Assembly: GCA_963920525.1 (NCBI GenBank)
Contig: OY986438.1
Coordinates: forward strand, 125,370,920-125,434,919
Reading direction: 5' to 3'
Length of the DNA: 64,000 bases
Source of the DNA: Dichetophora obliterata
Lineage: Eukaryota; Arthropoda; Insecta; Diptera; Sciomyzidae
Shown: positions 10,679 to 23,612 of the stretch, piece after piece
How positions within the stretch are numbered: position 1 is the stretch's first letter
Layout of the letters: each line of letters starts with the position of its first letter
The notes under the pieces: generated by a model
What the model was told of the DNA's origin: nothing
What the model saw: only the letters and a program-made list of their open reading frames with translations
Databases searched by the model: none
Translations under genes and position numbers: made by a program

Positions 10679-12259
10679 CACTGGTAAACAATTTCGAAAC
10701 TTTTTCGTGCCACATGAACTTTGATAGCTACTTAATACTATTTAAGCTTTCTTCCCTCGTTATGAAACTGAATTTTGTTTTTTTTAGTTGGCCTCAGATT
10801 TTTTGTGATTTCGGACTTTGTGTTTTTACTACTTTTATCCTGTTTTTATGCTCTGGTCTACTAACCACGTAACGCAAAGCAAAAATAAAACAACCATCTT
10901 ATAGAAAATAAAACAAGCTTTGTAGTGGGTATTTTTTATGTGTCTGCTAAGTCTGTGAGATATTCATTTTCAAAATAAAACTTTTGATTTTTTTGATAAA
11001 AATAAAAATTTTGATTTTTACAAGCATTAATTTTTATATTTAAAACCATATTTTAAAAAACATGTTGTTTTGTCGTATTTTATATTAAATTTCTTTCATT
11101 TTGATATCAAAAACATAAACATTCTCCGAGAGTAACAATTAAAATAAATTAAAAAAAGCGAACAACCCATATAGTCATATGAAGCATTTAGCACTCTTAA
11201 TCTTTCACTGGCACCAAAATGACATCCAATGTAAAAATTTTAAGAAATGTTATTATGAACTTACTAACTAACATTTTCTAGCAAATTTTGCTCCTGGTTG
11301 TTCCCATTTTGATTGTACAGCAGTAATCTGCCAACATACATGGACTCCATTTGCCCTGGTAACGCCAGAAATTCCATCCATCTTTTAAGAAAGGCTCGTA
11401 ACATAAATATAATCAACTTACCAGCATTGGATGATTTAAGAAAAAAATTATTTTTCGACACCACTGTACAAAAGAGAGTACTTCATGAGAGAAGTATGAG
11501 ACAAAGCGATCTTAGTTTTTGTTGTGCTTAATTAGTATAGCAATGTTTTATTATGAAACTTGGTGTAAATGTTCTATGAGACCAAGTTGTGGCCACTATA
11601 TAAATGTTGTCTACGCCTATTTCCATGTATACACAATCGTTCATGATGTGTCAGTTGAAATAAAAAATAAAAAGAAAGAAAATATATTAATTGATCTTAA
11701 TCTAACTATCTCCAAGATTAGATCCTTCGAACAAAATCCAGTTAAAAAAGGTATTCCGCAAAGGGCTAAATTAGACGTGTTTATACAAGCAATAGTAAAC
11801 GGCATATGCCGAGAGATTCCCCCTATTGATCGAATATCTTGGCAATTGTTTATTCTGTGAATAATTGACCCTGCACATAAAAACAGTAAGGCTTTAAATA
11901 AAGCGTGTGTTAGAAGTTATTAAGGCGGCCCAAGAAAAACACCTTGGGCCACCAAATATTCATCATATGTTATTAAGGTTAGTATCTCGGTTAATAAGAC
12001 TAAACATGGAAGAAAAATAAAAAAATACTCCACTGAAAAGCTTGTTTAATTTTCTAAAAGGTGGTTTTTTTCTTCTTTTTCTGCGTTAAGTGGTTTGGAT
12101 TCCAGAGCATAAAAACAGGATCAAAGTCGAAAAAAAGCAAAGTCCGAAATCACAAAAAATCTGAGGCCAACTAAAAAAAATTCAGATTCATAACAAGGGA
12201 AGAAAGCTAAAACAGTATTAGCTATCAAAGTTCGTGTGGCTAACCACAGTTGACCAGTC
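10679..12259. mobile_element. DNA transposon with long TIRs, unclassified
   Basis: About 1.58 kb flanked by long inverted repeats: 10705-10944 mirrors 12025-12247, with stretches such as TTGGCCTCAGATTTTTTGTG (near 10790) reappearing in reverse complement near 12155. The outermost bases read CACTGGTAAAC at 10679 and, inward from 12259, GACTGGTCAAC. Both sides are flanked by TAA (10676-10678, 12260-12262), a possible 3-bp target duplication, which would fit PIF/Harbinger, but the ends do not match perfectly. The interior holds two plus-strand ORFs (11313-11531, 11519-11860) of no known family. Confidence 0.65.
11313..11860 (+). pseudogene. Unrecognised ORF pair inside the long-TIR element
   Basis: Two overlapping ORFs (72 and 113 codons, in different frames) lie centrally between the TIRs. 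The second has a moderately charged C-terminal half (residues such as ISKIRSFEQNPVKKG and QRAKLDVFIQAIVNG) that looks more like real protein than the surroundings. No DDE, zinc-finger or HTH pattern is evident. Position suggests a decayed transposon-encoded protein, but its nature is unknown. A single frameshift could explain the two frames. Confidence 0.35.
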
Positions 12260-12502
12260 TAATTTAAAGCTCTAAACGAGACGCTTTTTTTGAAGTATTT
12301 TGGCAACATACTTTTCTTCTTCAGTGCTATCGGAATTTAAAGGCACAATCAATAGGACTGAGGCGCTTAATTCTTCGTCTAGGCTACTCAACATTAAATG
12401 GTTTTGAAGCTCTGCCCCATAATTTGTCTTTCATTCGCTAACTATTGCCGGTTAATTTACAAAAAGTTAGTATGTTCGTGTATATATTCTGAGTAATCTT
12501 AG

Positions 12503-13587
12503 CAAGCGCGTCGGAAACGAATTTCATCTGGGGGGGGTAGTACAAATGGGGGGCAGTACAAATGGTGGTGCAAAAAAAGTTCACCAAAATTTCTTCAAAG
12601 AAACATGAATAAGAATAAACAAATTTTTTATTTTAATTTAAAATAAAAAAAAATATAAAATTATATAAAAAATATTAAAATTTCATTATTTTTAAAAGTT
12701 CTTCCAATTTTAATATTAGAGATCATTCTTTAAAGGATCTTTCATATGGTAATATGAAAATATAAGAAATAATGGTTGCTTTTATAAAGCAAGACTAGGT
12801 ATATCTTTACATGGTTTAAATGTAATAAGGTACAAAAAACTATATCAATTTAAATTATTCCAAAATGTTTCTTTCTGTCCTTGAGAGAAACAAACTCTTT
12901 CACCACCTCCATCGAATTCAATTCTTCGGTTTTATCTCTGTGAATATGTATAAGTGCCGCATGAGTGAGTCATTTCTGTGTCATAGTTGCTCGAAGATAC
13001 GTTTTAAGTCGTCTTAGTGCACTAAAAGAACGCTCAGATGAAGCTGCTGATGCAGGCACAGTCAAAATATAAAGCAATAAGTTTTTCAACTTAATTTAAT
13101 AGTTTTTTTACAATATCCGAATTTTTTGCAAATTGGGATACAATGCCACTACAATTTGAAGGTGTTTGGCCAGGCAATTGCTTCAGCATTTTAAGTTGCG
13201 CGTGGAGGTCGCTCCTATCAAAGTCATCTGCATAAAGATCTAGTTTTGTTGTTAGATTTTGTTCAGAAGGCACTTTTCCATTGAAGACTTCAATTACAAT
13301 ATTACAGTATTAAGCTACATACTTAAGGGTGCTTTTAAAGTGAAGTGGTGGGTTTGCAATAGAAACTCTTCTCTATCTTTTTGCAAACACAGAGAAAGAA
13401 AATGGTTATCCGCAAGCATGCTTATGAAGATGAAAGAAAGAAGAGGAAAATATATAATACAAAAATATTATAGTTGTAAAAAAAACTGATATTTTGAATA
13501 ACTTTTGAAGATTTCTTTTTAAATTGTTTATCTAGCTAAAAAAGTGGGGGCAACTGCCCCCCTTTCCCCCCGCTTCCGACGCCAATG
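12503..13587 (-). mobile_element. hAT derivative, copy 1 (ZMYM-like transposase tail)
   Basis: Ends: CAAGCGCGTCGGAAACG at 12503 and, inward from 13587, CATTGGCGTCGGAAGCG, i.e. TIRs sharing GCGTCGGAA. Perfect 8-bp target duplication AATCTTAG at 12495-12502 and 13588-13595, diagnostic for hAT. G/C runs sit next to both ends. The minus strand keeps a piece of the transposase C-terminal region (13273-13091, KLDLYADDFD...LKQLPGQTPSN) and, in another frame, the dimerisation part (13060-12900). A copy in opposite orientation at 36136-37843 is longer by about 620 bp; this one is an internal deletion derivative. Confidence 0.9.
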
Positions 13588-13595
13588 AATCTTAG

Positions 13596-14508
13596 GCACG
13601 GGGACCTATAATGTTAATAATAAGTCACGATTCACAAATAAATATTTCGAACGCATTTATTATCTCAAAACACAGATATCTGTCTCAGTTTTTGCAAATT
13701 GTTTCGCAATTAATAAATACATTAAAAAGTGAAGAAAACAATTTTGTTTTAACTTATGCTAAATTATTTAAAACAAATCAAGTATGACAAAAGTTGTGTA
13801 AACTGAAATATGTTCAGTTTTTATGTTCTCAGATCACAGATGTGTTAAAAATACACTATAAATTGATCTAAATCTTTAAATAATCATTATCCTCGTATTA
13901 ATTTGATTGAAAAGTTATCTTCAAATTTTAAAATTCCAATTAGAAAATGTTTGTACATTTTTCTTAATCAAAAAGTTCATTGATCGTAAAAGTGGACGCT
14001 TTGGCTGAAGCTAATAAAGCTGCTGTGTCGAGTTTTTGTTGAACATAGTGAATGCTTATTCAGCGCTTTACAAAGTTACTTCTTGAGCTTATTGGTGTTT
14101 ATAATTTATAGTAAGAGCAAGCGAGATGGAGATATAAGCGCTGAAAAGCATTTAAAAACTGGCTTTATGCTCGAAGTCAGCTTGCACTATGAATCTTTTT
14201 GAGCTTTTTCCAAATGACTATATACAAAGCGTTTTTCATCTAAGCCTCTCAGCTCAGCAAAAAGCGTTCACTATCGCTTCGGTATAATATTTTGACTGCT
14301 AGATTTTTTCGGTTTTGCTATTTTTAAATTGTTTTCTATGAAAATTACTAAATTAATGCAAGACTCATTTTATTACACGAAGTTGTCAGTACCATAAAAA
14401 TGCTTAGAAATGTGCACGCAAAAAAAAACTATCTTAAATTAATAACTCATGCATATGCTCATTAAACATGAAATGTTTAAGTAACACAATAGGTGGCAAC
14501 GCTTTTCA
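13596..14508. other. Intergenic, nothing recognised
   Basis: AT-rich DNA without supported features. Confidence 0.4.
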
Positions 14509-14560
14509 TATAAAAGGGAGCACTGATTTCGCAAAAGCATAAAAACAAAAACCACGAACT
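14509..14560 (+). promoter_or_regulatory. Possible TATA promoter and A-rich leader
   Basis: TATAAAAGGGAGC at 14509 is followed by an A/C-rich stretch resembling a fly 5' leader (GCATAAAAACAAAAACCACG near 14536-14555). No coding exon follows nearby on the plus strand, so this could be a promoter of an unseen gene, a transposon promoter or chance. Confidence 0.25.
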
Positions 14561-17500
14561 AAAACCAACTGAAATTTCATTTGAATACAAGCACACCTAC
14601 ACATAAATTACTATTTGCACACCTACACTCATAGATATATAAATAAATTTTCACAGGAAAACTGACACACACATGTGTATGTGCTTAAAAAAAAATAGAT
14701 GCACAGAAATAAGAATCCACTGCCGGATTATTGTAACGTGCTTCCGGTTCCGTTCGCCGCATTAAATTGCAATTTCGTTCGCTCGGCTGCATTCGCATTA
14801 AACATAAAATCGTTCCAGCAGCAACAACCAGCAGACTAAGTTCTGGTACTAGACATTTTATCGGAAAAAACATATGCTTTAAAATTTAGTTTTTCATTTT
14901 TTTTTACACTGTGTCACCGCCACCACTCTAGCTGAATTTTATTGAGTGAGCCTCACCAACGTTTTTTCGAAACTACTTTTGGTCTCTAGTCTATAAAGAG
15001 TTCAGCATGTATTCAGCATGCATTCTAAAGAGTCACTGGGTTCCGTTATATCTTTACATCTAGTTTTGTTCGGATTTTTTTTTGTATGGAAGTTGCCCAT
15101 GCTTTGACGAACACAATCTTTAAAGGATTCTTGTTTGAGCTTCTAAGTATGCTACTTAGCTATAATTAGCTATAACTGAATTCCATTTGTTCTTTTGTAT
15201 TGATTGAAAAATAATCATCATGGAAAGTTTGGGTTAAAATGGTGTACAAAGCAAGGATTAGTCAAAGAAATGGAATTTATGAAAAAATGGCTTTGAGCTT
15301 GAAAATCTTAACACGAGATAAAGGAAAACTAAATTACAAGAGAGATTTTGCCAAAGGAAATAAAAAGGTATAAATATGAGAATTTGGATTATTAAAGCCT
15401 GTATAACACTTAATTTTTTTGTCCAATTTCAAAATCTGAAATAAATGGCGCGTGGGCTAGACAGATATACATGCATTTTAGCTTTAGCTCTATTTCAACT
15501 GCTCTAGTTTCATTGTCAATGAATAAAAAATGGAAAAAACAATGAAGTATCATACGAGCTCAAAGCACTGCTTGTATCATTCAAAATGTTTGTTGCATAT
15601 TTTTTTAATATGTATCTCGCTGATTAGCTGTATAGAGGAAATTTTTTTTTTTTAGATATGAACCGTAACTCCCCTAGAAATTTTCCTTTGGGTAAAAAAA
15701 CATGTTCTGCAAAATATTTTAAGAATCGGATAACAGGAAGGCAAGGCGCCCAGCCCCCATAGTTGGCTCATACCATTGATATGGGTAAAAAATTGGGTTT
15801 TTTCAAAAACAAATAAAAAATTTTCATAATTAAACTTTTTTAATGAACTACTTACGTTATCATATTAAGCATACAATTAACTTTCTAGCGAACTCTCATT
15901 CGTGCAAATTGATTAAAACATTCGAAATTTACAAAATTTTTTGTCTGGCGAAAATAAAAAAATTAATAGAATTTTTTGGCAGAAACTTTTTGCCACCTGC
16001 TGCATCTCCTAAGACCTGTCCAGTGACTGGCCACGAAAAACAGAAAATGAAATCTGTCCCGTAAAAGGCACAAAAAACCTGTTCCGTGATGAATTATATC
16101 AGGTCTGTCCTGTGATAGCTGTCCATTGGAGCTGTCAGGACCACTCATTTAAGGGCAATTGATTCTGCTTTCTCCGTAGGGTAATGTTCAACTAACACAT
16201 TCAACAAACACATTATAGTAAGTATGTGTTAGAGTTGAGTCTACACCAAAATTTCGCATGTAGAATTAAATGCCTAAAAGTGTTCGTTCCTACAGCATAC
16301 TAAGCTTTAGCGAAAATAGTTTCAGCGAACTGATAAGGAAATGAAGCTATTTCCCAAGAACAATATAAAGAAGATCACGCCTTAATTGCGCAGAAATGGC
16401 AATCTCCTGCGCAGGTCTACGTCATAAGTGAAAATACATCCCAACAAAAATATCACATAAGCATCAAACGAAACTAAGCAAATGAATCTGATTGGCTAAT
16501 TCCCCGCTAGCATTTACAATCGCGAAAGAATCTTATACGATTCGCCCAGAGGATATATCTGATCGCCTATGATGTCGGATTCTGATCGCGGAAGTTCCAT
16601 TCTTTGTATGAAACTGTTCCACTTAGGCGAATCTTCAAGATAAAACCTCTGCGGTGCGCCTAAAAATAGCGTTTTTTAGGAATTAAAGTAGACCCGCTTG
16701 GAAGCGTTATATGCGAAACGTAAAAGACTTATATATACGATTGTTTTTATAGATTTTTTAAAATAAAACAGCGAATTTGAATTTTTTTTTTTATTTTTTT
16801 GTTTGCGGCATTAATCACATTTTAAATATTGTTTAATCTATTATTGAATATATAATTATATAAAAACAAATAAAAAAAATCCAAAACCAAACTGAAATAT
16901 TGAAAAGCCAGTTTCGCCATCTGCCAGATATAACAGAAGATTGAATTATTGCAAACATTTTATAAAACAATAAAAAATTTAGTTAGTTCATTACTATTTA
17001 TATTATTTTTTACTTTTGTATTGTATTTCATGCAATTTTACTTTTTTTTTGCACAATTTTGCAGAACACTTTTTTTAAAATTTGTATTTTGAATACAAAA
17101 ATAGCAAGGCTTACTTATTTCTATTCAAAATTTGTTGTTGATTTCAAAAACGATTGCTGCGAAGAATTTTATATTCGCCTTCTGCGCGAACCTAAATTAA
17201 TGTTCATGTATTTTGTTTTCGTATCTCCTCCACTAATCTTCCAGATGATCAAAATAAGAATTGCCTATTAATTGTGCTTTCCAAACAACCTTCCAAATGC
17301 TAGATGGGTTGGGAAGCAAACGAAATACACACAAAGAAACAGTCAAACTGCTCTCAAAATAAATCGAGCAATATAGCTATTTTTTTATGAAGGGGTCAAG
17401 ACGGAAGTTAACACCCCAATAAGGTATAAAATTTTTATCAAAGATAGTAATGAAAACTATTTAAATTTTTTCTGTACAAGCGTTGCTTTTTGATTTAAAA

Positions 17501-18924
17501 TTTTTTCTTTTATTTAACCAAGATTTTATAACAAAATGAGGAGATTTTTAAATCGAATACCCCTACTAAAAATTTTTTACTACGTTTTTTTAGTCAGTTT
17601 AACTCTCTTTTCTCTTGCACTTCTGACGTCACATGTGCGTGCTCACAAAGAGAGCGCACGTCCGTAAGGCGGAAGCCATTTCCGAAACAATCTGTCTATT
17701 CTGCTGTGTGAATACTCTATACAGAGTTGTTGTTGTTACCTTCTTTAAACTTTATTATTCACACTTAAAATCATGTAAAAAATCAAAAAGAATAGATCAC
17801 AACTAATTATCAAAAGAAAATATTTTGAATTAAAGTACATAATTAATTTTTTTTTTTAATTTTTTTTTTCTTATTAAGCAAAAAATAATCTGTTAAAAAA
17901 TGGGAAAACTGCAAAATTTTTGTTACTACTTTGTTAGATGTGTTTTACTGGAAAAAATTGAGTATTTGACGACTTTTGGATGCAAAAATTACTTTTTCAA
18001 AAGTTAATGGTAATCAAATTTTGCCCCAAAATATTTAAACTTTAAAAACGCTTTTTACCCTTTAAGTTTTACTTGTATGTGTTCCCTCTCGCTTGTATAT
18101 TTTCTCACTACATAACCGCTTATCAGTTACAGAAACACTATTTTTCGCAAAAGTGAGTATTTTGGAATGGAATACATCAGAAAAAATGGCTATATGTCGC
18201 AATAATAACAGAAACTGCTTTGATCTTAAAATAAAAAGTCCAAGGAATTCAGTGTTGATATATCGTTGTTTAACCAACGATTTGAAGAAAAATTTGGTAA
18301 TGTGTACAATCTTTGTATTTCCTGAAGCTCGTTTACCGATCTACCGATTATTACTCTACTGGTAGAGAATGTGACGTCAGAGTGAAAATCATAGGGCCGA
18401 AACAAAAAAAAATTTACAAATGAATGTTATATGAAAGGTAGTCAGGAGTGCAATTTTTACTTGTTTTTTTTTATAACAAAAGGAACTTTTGAATAATTTT
18501 AGGAGTAAGAAGTCCATATTTTGGACCTTCTAAAAACAAAAAAAAAAGAAATATGAATGTGTATATATATACTAACGGTACAGATCGAACTATTTTTGGA
18601 CTTTGTTAGACTCTTAAACAAGAAACATTTATATTAAATATATTTAAAAACAGCGGAGACATTTGCATTGGAAGTCAAAACTTTGATTTTCAAGTCGTTT
18701 GTTTCTCATACTTAGGTAACGATGTCTTATGAAAACGTTATTGTATTAAAGATTTCTAGTTTTCTTAAAGTTTCACTTCTACCGTGGCTGCCACACACAC
18801 ACATATTTTTTTATTATTTTGTGTTTGGAAATGTCAAAATTTTACAACATATATCAATTTTTTTCACATAACGAATGCACAATACAAGACCAAATAATAT
18901 AATATCTGTTATTTTAAAAATAGG
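14561..18924. other. Intergenic, mostly unassigned
   Basis: No ORF here looks real. A short piece at 17722-17750 (GAGTTGTTGTTGTTACCTTC) is shared with 29668-29690 and, reversed, with 52680-52710, so it belongs to a dispersed repeat. TGACGTCA-like words occur near 17625 and 18372. Otherwise simple AT-rich sequence. Confidence 0.4.
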
Positions 18925-19126
18925 CTAGTTTTTAGCGACCGTTTAAAATAAATGAAAATTCAAATTTTTGGAATTTTAAGTTTTTTTTATATTTATTCTT
19001 AGTTTTTGCCGAAGGGGTAGTCAAAAAACTCCGAAACGTCGGTAAAAACTAAAAATAAATATAAAAAAAACTTAAAGTTCCAAAAGTTTGAATTTTTATT
19101 TATTTCTAACGTTCGCTAAAAACTAG
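18925..19126. repeat. Foldback element, ~202 bp
   Basis: Near-perfect inverted repeat: left arm about 18925-19012, right arm about 19040-19126, ends CTAGTTTTTAGCG on both sides, loop about 28 nt. Arms match at over 85 percent by eye. No ORF; target duplication unclear. It would form a long hairpin if transcribed. Confidence 0.8.
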
Positions 19127-19497
19127 TCTTTTTTTAAAAAAAAAGAACATTTATGAAAAGTGAAATTTAAAAACTAAATAATATAATATAATTTCTATCT
19201 AAATATATTGAACACAGTTTAATGTCCAATGTTAAATACCACGTTTTTATAAACCGAAACATTTTTAATAAAAGAAAAAAATATCTGAAATTTTTTATTT
19301 AATGAGGTCATCTCCACTTGTTCGCAGTAAAAGTTAGCATTTTACCAAAATAGCGCAATCTTAATCTTCAACACTGATTACGAAAACCAAACAATTGCGT
19401 TATCGTAAAATTCTGTGAAGCTTAAATTGCCATACCGCTGACTCATTACATTCACTTGATTGTGTTTGTGTGTGTGTGTAAAAGTTAGTCATAACTA

Positions 19498-20186
19498 CCC
19501 TATAGGAATATCAACTAATTTGAAAGTAATTGAAGAAGTAGTTTTTTGTGAACCACAACTGGTTGAAATTCTAAATTTTTTCCATAAAACGAACACACCT
19601 ATTTTACATGGAGATACCCACTAAATATGCCAATTTTTACTTATAATAATACTTGACATGTTTTTTCAACTAGTTGATATTAAATTACTTGATAATTAGT
19701 TTAAATTAAATTAATTATAAACTAGTTAATTTTGCAATGATTGAAAATGAATTTAATAGCATAAAAGTTGAAAATTTCTATTTATGAAAAAGATAACTCA
19801 CAAAAAATCGTAACGATTCTAGCGAATATTATTTCTTAACTAGTTTTATTACTTTAACGCAAACAAAAACTTTTAGAAACATATTATTACATTTTACAAA
19901 AAAAAAAACAGACAATTTTTAATGGTTTTCCGATTTTAATTTATTCTTTTAATGAAGTTTTTCAATTAAAAGTACGAACAATTCTTAAGTCGAATTAGAA
20001 AACTTAAATAAAAAAGTATTTTACTAAGGAATTATTATTTGGCTAATTATTCAAATGTTTGCTTAAATAAAAAAAAATCAAAGTGGTGCGCCTTAATATA
20101 ATTCATAGTAGTATATCAACTACATGTTTTTAAATTCTTTTTTCAATTACTTGCTTTAAAAAGCAAGTTAGTTTATTCCTATAGGG
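19498..20186. mobile_element. MITE with CCCTATAGGAAT ends, TA duplication
   Basis: 689 bp with terminal repeats CCCTATAGGAATA at the left and the same read inward from the right, each flanked by TA (19496-19497, 20187-20188). This fits the Tc1/mariner superfamily. The interior has repeated ACTAGTTGATATT / AACTAGTTAATT words and no transposase. Confidence 0.7.
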
Positions 20187-20305
20187 TATTGAACAGCAAT
20201 AACAACAAAAACTCTAATATTCAAAGGAAACAAACAATCAATAACAAAAAAGCACAATAATTACTGATAAACTGCTAATGGAAGAGTTGTGCCCAAAAGT
20301 GGAGA

Positions 20306-20308
<3 letters not shown>

Positions 20309-20346
<38 letters not shown>
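20309..20346. repeat. (AT)n microsatellite
   Basis: About 19 uninterrupted TA units. Confidence 0.95.
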
Positions 20347-20348
<2 letters not shown>

Positions 20349-20987
20349 GCACACACATACACTCTGAAGTATCAAGTCGAGAGATAACATAAATTATTCA
20401 CAATTGTGTGCAATTACATTATTAAGTGTACTTTTCACTGCCCGAATTAGGCGTTGACTATCTTATTACAGTAAAAGCCATGAATCACCAACAATTTTTT
20501 CACTATGTTGTAACATTTGACGTAGTTTTGAAGATAATTTTTTGAACACTTATTTTGATTACCTAGAAAAATAACCAGATAGGTTGATTTATTTTTAATC
20601 AGCTGCATTTTCAATTACACTTTTATTTAATCGGATCTCTTATATTTTAACTTTAACTTTCGATGTGCAGTAAAAATACAAGTTTTACTTAATTTCAAAT
20701 TCGTTCGTGGCTAATAACGTTTAATGTTTAGAAGATTCGCTAAGATACTAAATTTACGAGTTGAAATTCACAGGCAACAGGTGAACTTCTTTCTATACAC
20801 AAAAAGATAAAAAAAAACCTTATCGCAAGAATAAGATAAGATAAAAAGTGTGAAATGAAAACTAGTGGAAATCATTTATGAGAGGGTTGCCAGTGATCAG
20901 TTAAATTTGTATTTGCAAAGCTAAATATTATAAAAGCTATATTTAGTAAAAGGCTGTTAGAACATTTATGATTTGAAGGTCCATCGC

Positions 20988-21180
20988 GGGAAAAAGCTGG
21001 GGATGCACCCCACGAATACTTCGATGGATATAAACAATCATCATACGTCGCATGATTGCATATGGCTCTATCATCTGGGTAGTAAAAACAAAGCAACATA
21101 CAGTCATAGCTACGTTAAACAACCCTCCAGTTGATGCAAATGAGAACAAATGAGACCTGTGCAAGAGTCACTCCTCCACT
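20988..21180 (+). pseudogene. LINE reverse-transcriptase C-terminal fragment
   Basis: On the plus strand, with one stop, it reads GKSWGCTPRILRWI then IIIRRMIAYGSIIWVVKT. This matches the usual wording after the RT palm of Jockey/LOA-type retrotransposons (W-G-l-P-...-Y-...-vRP-l-YG-ivW). It is a short dead fragment. A related later segment lies at 25088-25302; RTE copy B sits between them, but I cannot show that they were once one piece. Confidence 0.5.
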
Positions 21181-21620
21181 GGTTCCTTTGTCACCAGTAG
21201 TAGTGACACATTATACCCCTCACAGTGCATTCTTATATTGACATTTTATATGAGCGTATGTTCAGAGAGTACGAGTCGCTGTTTGAACTATTGAATACGT
21301 ATATCCAACGGGACCAATTGGGTACATTTGCTGTTGTTAATCACTAGTACTTATCTGCAGAAAAAGTCACCATACTAAGTGCTTTTAAGGCACTTTTATC
21401 AGTAAATCGTAGAAATAAAAGACTTGATGACTGTTAAAAATGTTTTAAATTTTTTTTTTTTGTGCAAAGAAATATTTTAAATTAAGTCCACATTTTCAGC
21501 CTTTTTTTCTAGACATTCTTCTTCTTCTTGTTGTTCTATCTTGCCATTTTTCCAGTCTTTTTTTTATAAATTTGTCTTTGGTTTTTATTTTATTTTTTTA
21601 ATATCGTTCAATCATTAAAG
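21181..21620. other. Spacer between LINE fragments
   Basis: No supported feature; T-rich from 21450 to 21620. Confidence 0.35.
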
Positions 21621-22349
21621 TTCTTCTTCTTCTTCTTAGTTGGCACTACAACCGTGTGTCGGTCTTGGCCTCATCTAAGAATTTGCGCCAGCCATTTCTG
21701 TCTTTCGCTTGCTGGCGCCAGTTGGAAATTCCAAGCTTCGTCAGGTTGTCCTCTACTTGGTCTTTCCAACGAAGATTCGGTCGTCCTCTTCTGCGTTGAC
21801 CGCCGCTGGGTACCGAATCGAATGTTTTCTTCACTGGAGCATCGTCTTTCATGCGCTGAACATGACCAAGCCAGCGAAGCCGCTCGATTTTAATGCGCTT
21901 GACTATGTCGATGTCAGCGAAAAGCTCATACAGCTCATCATTCCACCGTATTCGGTACTCGCCATTGACGCAGATTGGTCCGTAGATCTTACGAAGAATC
22001 TTTCTCTCGAATGCTCCTAAAGTCTTTTCATCTAAACTGGTCAGCGTCCAGGTTTGTGATGCCTAAAGTAGGACGGGCATGATGAGCGATTTATAGAGCG
22101 TGATTTTCGTTTGTCGAGAGAGGGCTCTGCTTCTCAATTGCCTACTGAGCCAAAAGTAACACCTGTTGGCAAGAGTTATTCTTCGTTTGATCTCAATGCT
22201 GATGTCGTTGGTTGAGTTTATGCTGGATCCCAGATAAACGAAGTCCCTTAGAACCTCGAAGGAGGTATTGTCAACTGTAACGTGGGTTTCAAGACGCTGG
22301 GACTGTATTTGTTTGTTGACATCAAGTATTTCGTCTTATCTGCATAGCA

Positions 22350-23319
22350 GCATAACACTCTTGTAGAATATTGTGCCACTACGTCTCAGATCAGCAGCTC
22401 GGATGATCTTTTCCATCATTAGGTTAAAAAAGTCGCACGATAAGGAATCACCTTGTCTGAAACCTCGTTTGGTAATAAATGGTGGGGAGAGGTCCTTCCC
22501 GATTTAACTGCGCTGCTGGTGTTGCTCAGTGTCATCCTGCAAATTCATATTAGTTTTGCAGGAAAACCAAATTCAGACATGGTGGAGTACAGGTGCTTCC
22601 TTATTGGGCTTTCGAAGGCGGCTTTGTAGTCGACAAAAAGATGGTGGGTGTCGACTTGTTTTTCTTGAGTCTTCTCCAAGATTTGTCGTAGTGTGAAAAT
22701 CTGGTCGATGGTGGACTTTCCAGGTCTGAAGCCACACTGATAAGGTCCGATCAGTTCGTTTACCATTGTAAGGCTTCAATCTTTCACATAAAACGCTCGA
22801 CAGGACCTTATATGCGATATTAAGAAGGCTTATCCCACGGTAATTGGCACAGATAGTGGGATCAACTTTCTTGTGGATTGGGCAGAGCACACTGAGATTC
22901 CAATCGTTCGGAATGCATTCTTCCGACCATATTCTGCATAGAAGCTCGTGAATGCAGTTAAGTAGAGCTTCGCCTCCGTTCTTAAACAGCTCAGCAGGTA
23001 AGCCATCAACTCCCGCGGCTTTGTTATTATTAAGCCGAGCTATAGCTGTCAGAACTTCATCATAGTCGGGCAGCGGATCCTCAACGCTGTCTTCCAAAAT
23101 TGGGGTTTCCGGAATATCATCTCTATTGGCGGGATTGTTGTCAGCGTCGCCATTTAGAAGTTTAGAGAAGTGTTCCCTCCATAACGTCAGTGTACTCTGG
23201 AAATCTGTCACTAGATTCCCGTTTTCATTCTTGCAGGAGTAGGCCCCGGTTTTTAAACCATCGGCAAGGCATCTTATTTTTTCGAAAAATTTTCGGGCCT
23301 CATTCCTGTCACCACACAT
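22350..23319 (-). pseudogene. RTE reverse transcriptase, catalytic box deleted
   Basis: ORF 23319-22573 has the RT fingers and palm start: NNNKAAGVDGLPAELFKNGG, then ANYRGISLLNIAYKVLSSVL. After a 4-nt insertion the true frame continues in 22766-22545 (LIGPYQCGFRPGKSTIDQIF, then VDYKAAFES). Downstream motif GFRQGDSLS is still present at about 22450, but the sequence jumps from the start of the next block to its far side, so the YADD active site is absent. It cannot be an active RT. Confidence 0.85.
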
Positions 23320-23612
23320 CTCAATTTTCTCCTGCTCGCGCTTTTCTGCCTCTCTTTTTTCCGCCTGAAAATATGTCTCTCCTCCCTCCTCTTTTCTTTG
23401 TATCGCTCCTTAACAGCGCGCGTTACAACCGACTGCAGGGTGGCTTTGTAGGCGGCGTCTTTCTCTGCAGTGGCGTCGCGACACTCCTGGTCGTACCACT
23501 GGTTTCAGCGTTGGCAGCCAATCACCTCTTCAGCAGCCGCACGCATGGAGTTGGAAACGTGTGTCCACTGCGCGCATATCTCATCGATTGCAGGAGTGCT
23601 TTGAAGCAGGAG

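Noticed and set aside
13091..13273. LYADDFD looks like the YADD active site of a reverse transcriptase
   Set aside because: The surrounding residues match the hAT transposase piece at 37036-37344, and the segment lies inside a hAT with an 8-bp duplication; the YADD is a coincidence.
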